NCBI GenBank assembly: GCA_030042915.1
Contig: JASHYS010000230.1
Location: forward strand, 1-9,625
Origin: Acidobacteriaceae bacterium
GTDB taxonomy: Bacteria > Acidobacteriota > Terriglobia > Terriglobales > Acidobacteriaceae
Reading direction: 5' to 3'
Length of the DNA: 9,625 nt
Under the pieces are notes generated by a model. The model was given only the letters and a program-made list of their open reading frames with translations, was not told the origin of the DNA and did no database searches. The position numbers and the translations under genes were made by a program. Positions 5,112-9,625 of this stretch are shown here, in pieces. The stretch's first letter is position 1, and every line of letters starts with the position of its first letter.

Positions 5112-6068
5112 TCAAAGCCGTTGCAGGCCCTGTTCAGCGAGGTTTGCGACGGTCTTCGCCAATGTTGGCGAGGCATTGAGCGAGTCTGGCCGTTCCAAGC
5201 GAATGCTGAGCGCGGCCGCAACCTTCTTGAAGTGCTGGTCGACGTCGAACAAGATTTCCACATGGTCGCAGAGGAAGCCAATTGGTTGAAGAATCAGAGC
5301 GTTCACGTGCTCGGTTGCCAGGTTTTCCAGAGTTTCCTCAACACTCGGCCCCAGCCACGGCCCACCGCTGGCGCCCTGGCTCTGGAAAGCGAACCACCAG
5401 CGCGGAATCTCGGGCACACGGGCCGCTACCAGTTCCGCGGTTCGCCGTGCCTGCTCGGCATAAGGATCGGCTCCGTCTCCCGGCCAGAGCCGGGGCTCGG
5501 CGCCTGATTCCTGAGCGGGCGCGACCGTTCGCGTGGGCACACTATGCGCGGTGAAGAGGACGGGCACCGGTTTGCGCACCTCGGCGCTCAGCCTTGCCCA
5601 GGCCGGGCGCAGCCGTTCGGCAAAAGCATCGGCAAGCAGCGGATGTTCAGCCCATGCGGGAATGAAGTCGATGCGCAGCCCGCCAGCCTCAGCCTCCACG
5701 GCGCGCCGGTAAAGCCCCACGCTGGTGCGCGAGTTTTGCGGCGCCATGCAGATCACGGCCGCGGCTTCAATGCCATCGGCGCGCATCTGCCGCACGACAT
5801 CGGGGATATACGGGCGCCAATTGCGCATGCCCACATACACCGGAACCGGCAGCCCCGAGGCGGCCAGCTCTGCCTCGACCAGGCGCGCCTGCTCCATGGT
5901 GAGCTCGGTGAGCGGGCTGCGCCCAATGAGCGCATAGCGGTGCTGGATCTCTTCGACGACCGCCGGCGGCACCGGCCGCCCGCTTACCACGTTGCGCAGA
6001 TACTCGGGAATCTGCTCTACCGTTTCCGGAGTTCCGTGGGCCAGCAACAGCACTGCTTGTTTAGCCAC
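5112..6068 (-). CDS. hemH: Ferrochelatase
   Basis: This 318-residue enzyme inserts Fe2+ into a porphyrin near the end of heme synthesis. Family landmarks are the N-terminal LLLAHGTPE, IGRSPL (48-53), VGMRNWRPYIPD, FTAHSVPTR with the metal-binding H175, and QGASGGPWLGPSVEETLE. PIGFLCDHVEILFDVD carries the catalytic-site glutamate E271. The length is typical of bacterial HemH. The start is GTG at 6068, with GGAGG six bases upstream inside the end of hemE. The two reading frames overlap by 8 bp, so translation is probably coupled and the two genes form an operon. Whether the substrate is protoporphyrin IX or coproporphyrin III cannot be read from this window, because the neighbouring oxidase and decarboxylase genes are absent. 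Confidence 0.95.
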   Translation of the reverse strand: MAKQAVLLLAHGTPETVEQIPEYLRNVVSGRPVPPAVVEEIQHRYALIGRSPLTELTMEQARLVEAELAASGLPVPVYVGMRNWRPYIPDVVRQMRADGIEAAAVICMAPQNSRTSVGLYRRAVEAEAGGLRIDFIPAWAEHPLLADAFAERLRPAWARLSAEVRKPVPVLFTAHSVPTRTVAPAQESGAEPRLWPGDGADPYAEQARRTAELVAARVPEIPRWWFAFQSQGASGGPWLGPSVEETLENLATEHVNALILQPIGFLCDHVEILFDVDQHFKKVAAALSIRLERPDSLNASPTLAKTVANLAEQGLQRL

Positions 6069-7146
6069 GCGCCGCCTCCGCGTTTTCGGGCGGGCGGAAT
6101 TCGTGCACCATTTTCACCACGGCCTGCACATTCTCCACTGGCGTTTCGGGAACAATTCCGTGGCCGAGATTGAAAACATGTCCGGGCCGGCGGTTGGCGG
6201 CGAGCAGAATCTCCTTGACCCGCTGCTCCAGGACTTCAACGGGCGCAAACAAGGTGATGGGATCGAGATTTCCCTGCACCGCGTGGGCGTGGCCGACCGC
6301 TCTCCAGCCTTCGTCGAGCGGCTGGCGCCAGTCGAGGCCGATCACGTCGGCCCCGGTGGCGGCCATCTGCTCGAGCAGTCCAGCGGTTTCAACGCCAAAA
6401 TAAATCACGGGCACACCCATGGCCTGCACCGCGCGCACCAGCCGCTTTGAAGCTTCGAAGGCGTAGGTGCGGTAATCGTTAAGCGCCAGCGAACCAACCC
6501 AGCTATCGAAAATCTGAATCACGTCGGCGCCGCCCTGCACCTGAAGGCGGCAGTACTCCGTCAGCACGGTGACCAGCTTATCCAAGAGGCCGCTCCACGC
6601 AATGGGCTCGGCATACATCATGCGCTTGGTGTAGACATAATTCCGCGAGCCACCACCCTCGATCATGTAGCTGGCCAGGGTGTAGGGCGCGCCGCAAAAT
6701 CCAATCACGCCCAGGCGGTCGCGAAAATGCGCGGCCACTTTCTCAATGGCCTGCGCCACGTACTGCAACTCGCCCACACGATCGGTGCGCAGCGCGAGCA
6801 CATCGTCGGCGGTTCGCACCGGCTTGTGCACCACGGGTCCTTCGCCTGCCTGAAACTCAAAGTCCAGGCCCATGGGCTCAAGCGGCAGCAGCAGATCGGC
6901 GAAGATGATGGCCGCATCCACGCCCAGCTTCTCCGCCGCGGTAATGGTGACCTCAGCGGCCAAGTCGGGCCGCTTACAAATTTCCACGAGCGTGTGATGC
7001 TTGCGCACCTCGCGGTACTCCTGCATGTAGCGGCCAGCCTGGCGCAAAAACCATACCGGCGTGCGATCGACCGGCTTGCGCAGGCACGCGCGCAGAAATC
7101 GGCTCCCGCCCAGGATCGTCTCGGCCGTTACAGGGCCCTGATTCAT
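6061..7146 (-). CDS. hemE: Uroporphyrinogen decarboxylase
   Basis: This cytoplasmic enzyme decarboxylates the four acetate arms of uroporphyrinogen III to give coproporphyrinogen III. From the ATG at 7146 it has 361 residues, normal for HemE. Landmarks are PVWFLRQAGRY (R35, R39), the IIFADLL segment with the substrate-coordinating D84, FCGAPYTLASYMIEGG with Y160, DVIQIFDSW, and HVFNLGHGI with H329. I prefer ATG 7146 over ATG 7155. GGGAG ends directly against the ATG at 7155, leaving no spacing, but sits nine bases before the one at 7146. The gene leads the hemE-hemH pair and is divergent from the VWFA-related gene. It is a required step in both the protoporphyrin- and coproporphyrin-dependent heme routes. 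Confidence 0.97.
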   Translation of the reverse strand: MNQGPVTAETILGGSRFLRACLRKPVDRTPVWFLRQAGRYMQEYREVRKHHTLVEICKRPDLAAEVTITAAEKLGVDAAIIFADLLLPLEPMGLDFEFQAGEGPVVHKPVRTADDVLALRTDRVGELQYVAQAIEKVAAHFRDRLGVIGFCGAPYTLASYMIEGGGSRNYVYTKRMMYAEPIAWSGLLDKLVTVLTEYCRLQVQGGADVIQIFDSWVGSLALNDYRTYAFEASKRLVRAVQAMGVPVIYFGVETAGLLEQMAATGADVIGLDWRQPLDEGWRAVGHAHAVQGNLDPITLFAPVEVLEQRVKEILLAANRRPGHVFNLGHGIVPETPVENVQAVVKMVHEFRPPENAEAARG

Positions 7147-7155
7147 GGATTCCAT

Positions 7156-7160
7156 CTCCC
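7156..7160 (-). promoter_or_regulatory. hemE ribosome binding site that decides the start
   Basis: GGGAG on the minus strand touches an in-frame ATG (7155-7153) and lies nine bases before a second ATG (7146-7144). Only the second has workable spacing. Confidence 0.6.
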
Positions 7161-7212
7161 ATTGATTTTACCGGCTCGCCTCGACGCCGTCCTGACGGAA
7201 TTCTGGTGCCCG

Positions 7213-7235
7213 GCGAGCCCCGCTCGCGGTATGAT
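7213..7235 (+). promoter_or_regulatory. Hairpin plus -10-like box upstream of the VWFA-related gene
   Basis: GCGAGC (7213-7218) and GCTCGC (7222-7227) form a perfect 6-bp inverted repeat. Directly after it, TATGAT (7230-7235) resembles a -10 box, about 60 bases before the ATG at 7295. No good -35 is visible; the inverted repeat occupies the spacer region, where a regulator could bind. Confidence 0.3.
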
Positions 7236-7294
7236 GTGTCTCTGCAGTCGGCACGCCATTCGCAAATCCCGCAAGACGCCATCGGAGGCATTCC

Positions 7295-8386
7295 ATGACC
7301 GCGCGCATGAACCTCGATCGGTTCGTCCCAACCCTTCTGGCCGTGGTTTTCTCCGGCCTGGCCGTGGCATCGGCACAACATTCGCTACCTGCCCTCACGC
7401 TGCCATCGGCTGCGCCGGCGCCAACCACCGGTGTGACACTCAACGTCGTTGTCAACACCAAGAACGGCCAGCCGGTTCCCAACCTTCGCCAGCAGGACTT
7501 TACGGTTCTGGACAACAAGAAGCCGCGGCCCATTACATCCTTCCGCGTGGTCGGCCCCGCGGATGTGCCGGTTCACGTGATCCTGGTTCTCGACGCGGTC
7601 AACACGCCTTTCTCGCTGGTGGCCTACATGCGCGACGGCGTGGAGAATTTCCTGAAAGCTAATGAAGGCACCCTGGCGCATCCGACTTCGATTGCTGTGC
7701 TCACCGACCAGGGCATTCAAATTGAGAACACTTTTTCGACCAATGGCCTGGCGCTGAGCGACGGCCTGGCACACCACGAGATCGGCCTGCGGCAGATTAA
7801 CCGTTCGTCGGAATGGAGCGGGGACGAACGTCTGCAGATCTGCCTCAACGCTTTCAACCAGCTTTTGAATTTCGCCGGAACCTTGCCCGGCCGCAAGATC
7901 GCGATCTGGATCTCGCCGGGCTGGCCTCTGGTTTCGGGCCCGCAAATCTACCTCACGGAAAAACAGGAAGAGCAGATCTTCTCAGCGGTGATCGGCTTTT
8001 CAACACAAATGCGCAGCGCCAACGTGACGCTCTACAACATCAATCCAGTGGGGGTGGGCGAATCGCTGGCGCGTGCCGACTATTACGAGGCGTTCCTGAA
8101 AGGGGTTTCCAAGGTCAACGAGGTTCAGCCCGGCAACCTTGGCGTGCAGGTGATTGCGCTGCAAAGCGGAGGACTGGCCACGCAATCGAACAGCGACGTG
8201 ACGGGAATGATTCGCAAGTGCCTGACGGACGTGGATTCCTGGTACGAAATCGGGTTCGATCCACCGCCGCCCGACAAGCCCAACGAGTACCACCACCTGG
8301 AGCTGAAGGTGGACCAGCGCGATGCCGTGGTGCGCACCCGCGACGGCTATTATTCGAACCCGACGCCGCTGGGTGCAAAGCCCTGA
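7295..8386 (+). CDS. Secreted VWFA-related protein of the Acidobacterial family
   Basis: This 363-residue protein begins with a clear signal peptide (hydrophobic 11-24, probable cleavage after ASA at residue 27), so it should act outside the cytoplasm. A VWFA-like domain starts near residue 45. LNVVVNTKNGQPVPNLRQQDFTV is a family-typical opening (shown here in parts: VVVNTKNGQPV, LRQQDFTVLD). The strand VHVILVLD ends in D100, where a metal-ion-dependent adhesion site would begin. The following residues AVNT depart from DxSxS, so the site is degenerate. C-terminal EIGFDPP and VRTRDGYY are also typical. GGAGG ends six bases before the ATG. The family, expanded in Acidobacteriota, has no established role; protein-protein binding is the usual inference. 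No partner gene adjoins it. Confidence 0.88.
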   Translation: MTARMNLDRFVPTLLAVVFSGLAVASAQHSLPALTLPSAAPAPTTGVTLNVVVNTKNGQPVPNLRQQDFTVLDNKKPRPITSFRVVGPADVPVHVILVLDAVNTPFSLVAYMRDGVENFLKANEGTLAHPTSIAVLTDQGIQIENTFSTNGLALSDGLAHHEIGLRQINRSSEWSGDERLQICLNAFNQLLNFAGTLPGRKIAIWISPGWPLVSGPQIYLTEKQEEQIFSAVIGFSTQMRSANVTLYNINPVGVGESLARADYYEAFLKGVSKVNEVQPGNLGVQVIALQSGGLATQSNSDVTGMIRKCLTDVDSWYEIGFDPPPPDKPNEYHHLELKVDQRDAVVRTRDGYYSNPTPLGAKP

Positions 8387-8413
8387 GACGTGGGTTGGGA
8401 AATTTCTTGCGCC

Positions 8414-8437
8414 CGCTGAAGCCGGCTGGGCTCAGCG
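8414..8437. terminator. Inverted repeat between convergent genes
   Basis: CGCTGA (8414-8419) and TCAGCG (8432-8437) pair perfectly around 12 nt that include the palindrome AGCCGGCT (8420-8427). It begins 28 bases after the VWFA-related stop and covers the stop codon of the minus-strand membrane gene. It is a plausible shared terminator, but without a T-tract. Confidence 0.35.
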
Positions 8438-8824
8438 CAGAAATCTTCCCGTCACCACGGCGGCGATCATCAACTTTACGAGCCATCCCAGCGAGTAGAA
8501 GAAGACAAATGCGCGATGCAGCTTGATGAAGGCGGCATTCGTCAGGATGAGCGGCAACGGGCCGATGACCCAAATCATGGCCGCCAGCTTGGCAGTGCTC
8601 CTGACCGAGTCGAGACCCAGGTGGTGGGCCAGCAAGGCGAATGCCGCGCAGGTGAGGAAGGGCAAGGGACTGGTGAGCGCGACGGCGCGCGACTCGCTAC
8701 CTTTTCTCCAAATCTCCGGATAGGTCCAGCGCTTGTGAATCCAATCGCCGGCAAACAGCCAGTCGGTGAGCGACGTGAGTACGCCGGCGGCGATGGTGAC
8801 GGCAAACAGACGCAGCCAGAACAT
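8432..8824 (-). CDS. Small integral membrane protein of unknown function
   Basis: From the ATG at 8824 this is a 130-residue protein with four predicted membrane helices (about 3-24, 50-68, 79-99 and 105-126). A polar loop after the first helix contains WLFAGDWIHKRWTYPEIWRKG. The overall look, a short membrane protein with an aromatic loop after helix 1, recalls the DUF1761 type, but I hold that loosely. The start is chosen by spacing. GAGGAG touches an ATG at 8833, while the next in-frame ATG at 8824 lies nine bases away. It is divergent from the membrane gene at 8922-9434, with about 97 bp between starts. No enzymatic motif is visible. Confidence 0.7.
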   Translation of the reverse strand: MFWLRLFAVTIAAGVLTSLTDWLFAGDWIHKRWTYPEIWRKGSESRAVALTSPLPFLTCAAFALLAHHLGLDSVRSTAKLAAMIWVIGPLPLILTNAAFIKLHRAFVFFYSLGWLVKLMIAAVVTGRFLR

Positions 8825-8921
8825 GGTGACCATCTCCTCGGAGGCAGCTTACGATGCGGCGCCCCAAACCGCAAGATCTTCTCGACTAGCTGGGGATGTT
8901 TGGCTTAGGATGCCGAGCTAT

Positions 8922-9434
8922 ATGAACAAGCCACTCAAAATCGTCGCAGTTGCAGGTCTGGCGCTGGGCGGCATCTTTGGCATGCTCGGAACCATGGTAG
9001 CCAGCCAGAACGTTCGCGCCGTTTCGTGGGCTCTTGATTCCGTCGGCCTCGTGGTGGCCGCTGCGCTGCTCACCTTGTTGTTTTTCAGAAAGGGCAACGA
9101 TTGCGTCGCCGCCGGTTTTCTTGTCTTCGCGATTGGCGAGGCCGTGATGTTGGGCGGTACAGCGGGCACTCTGGAAGCGAGTGTTTCCAGTTTTGCAGCC
9201 GGCACTGCCCTCTGGTCGGCTGCGCTCGTGCTCACCAGCGTGCCAAACATATTCGTTATCTGGACACGCATCGCGGGCATCATCGCCGCCGCACTCTTTG
9301 CCTTCACCGCGGCCCAAATCTTCTGGGGCGAGGTGGTGCTGCCTGTCACCAAGCCGCTGCCCTACTTTGCATACCCCTTTCTTGTGCTCACCTTCATCGG
9401 CTGGATCTACACGCTGCTGAGGAAGACCGAGTAA
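8922..9434 (+). CDS. Polytopic membrane protein of unknown function
   Basis: This 170-residue protein begins MNKPLKIVAVAG and is almost entirely hydrophobic. It has about six membrane helices (roughly 7-27, 35-55, 62-82, 90-107, 110-133 and 147-166) and ends in a short charged tail, LLRKTE. I recognise no domain or catalytic motif. The frame is open upstream to 8766, but that part overlaps the divergent gene and is not credible. ATG 8910 and ATG 8922 are both possible. AGG touches the first and TTAGGA lies 11 bases before the second, so neither has an ideal ribosome binding site. The stop is convergent with the transporter fragment, with 23 bp between them. Confidence 0.72.
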   Translation: MNKPLKIVAVAGLALGGIFGMLGTMVASQNVRAVSWALDSVGLVVAAALLTLLFFRKGNDCVAAGFLVFAIGEAVMLGGTAGTLEASVSSFAAGTALWSAALVLTSVPNIFVIWTRIAGIIAAALFAFTAAQIFWGEVVLPVTKPLPYFAYPFLVLTFIGWIYTLLRKTE

Positions 9435-9457
9435 GAAGGTGGAGCGGTTCGGCTGCT

Positions 9458-9625
9458 TCATCTCCAGCGGAAGATGCGGATGGAGACGGCGAGCGGCAGC
9501 ACGAACCACGCCAGCAGAATGGCCAGCGGCGGCATCATCTGGCCAAGCTGCGCGCCTTGCAGCATATTGCCGCGCATGGCGTTGATGGCCGCCGTGAGCG
9601 GAAGGATCTGGACGAAGGGCTGCAG
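9458..9625 (-). CDS. ABC-2 type transporter permease, C-terminal fragment (runs off right edge)
   Basis: The minus strand is open from the window edge to a TGA at 9460-9458, giving 55 residues. It starts LQPFVQILPLT, continues with NAMRGNMLQGAQ, then a membrane helix (MMPPLAILLAWFVLPLAV), and ends in SIRIFRWR. The pattern LP(L)T...(F/M)RG...G...helix...(F)RW(R/E) at the very end is what I know from ABC-2 permeases, the membrane half of drug, polysaccharide or lipid exporters. The substrate and the partner ATPase are outside the window. The N-terminus is missing, so the full length is unknown. Confidence 0.75.
   Translation of the reverse strand: MQPFVQILPLTAAINAMRGNMLQGAQLGQMMPPLAILLAWFVLPLAVSIRIFRWR

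Noticed and set aside
7165..7170. TAAAAT on the minus strand as a -10 box for hemE
   Set aside because: Transcription would start inside or next to the Shine-Dalgarno at 7160-7156, and no -35 is visible at a suitable distance.
6727..7662. Plus-strand open frame of 311 codons across hemE and the VWFA-related start
   Set aside because: It runs antisense to hemE and then out of frame through a gene with a good ribosome binding site and signal peptide.

Overview
This window looks like ordinary chromosomal DNA from an Acidobacteriota, probably class Terriglobia. The strongest taxonomic hint is the protein at 7295-8386, which fits the 'VWFA-related Acidobacterial domain' family. High GC in most genes, many secreted enzymes and REP-like hairpins between genes agree with this. 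The assignment is inference from family knowledge; no rRNA or other marker is present.

Layout, left to right. (1) 1-71, minus: the N-terminal end of a probable group II truncated hemoglobin, cut by the window edge. (2) 231-1694, minus: a secreted acid-sphingomyelinase-like metallophosphoesterase. It is divergent from (3) 1852-3237, plus: a secreted GH27 alpha-galactosidase-type enzyme. (4) 3238-3576: a 339-base gene-free stretch holding a four-copy nonamer repeat, a REP-like hairpin and a 91-nt imperfect palindrome. (5) 3577-4503, plus: a stand-alone FAD proline dehydrogenase. A second copy of the REP-like hairpin follows it. (6) 4586-4846, minus: a small zinc-ribbon protein inside a low-GC island with an unusual leader. 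(7) 5112-7146, minus: a two-gene heme operon, hemE then hemH, overlapping by 8 bp. (8) 7295-8386, plus: the secreted VWFA-related protein. (9) 8432-8824, minus, and 8922-9434, plus: two divergent small membrane proteins of unknown function. (10) 9458-9625, minus: the C-terminus of an ABC-2 type transporter permease, cut by the right edge.

The only clear functional unit is hemE-hemH (uroporphyrinogen III to coproporphyrinogen III, and iron insertion). The phosphoesterase and the GH27 enzyme are both exported and share an intergenic region, which would suit nutrient scavenging from polymers or membranes outside the cytoplasm, but no shared regulation is proven. I see no clear new multi-gene system. 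The parts most worth a second look are the repeat cluster around the proline dehydrogenase gene and the low-GC zinc-ribbon locus with its inverted-repeat-bounded leader.
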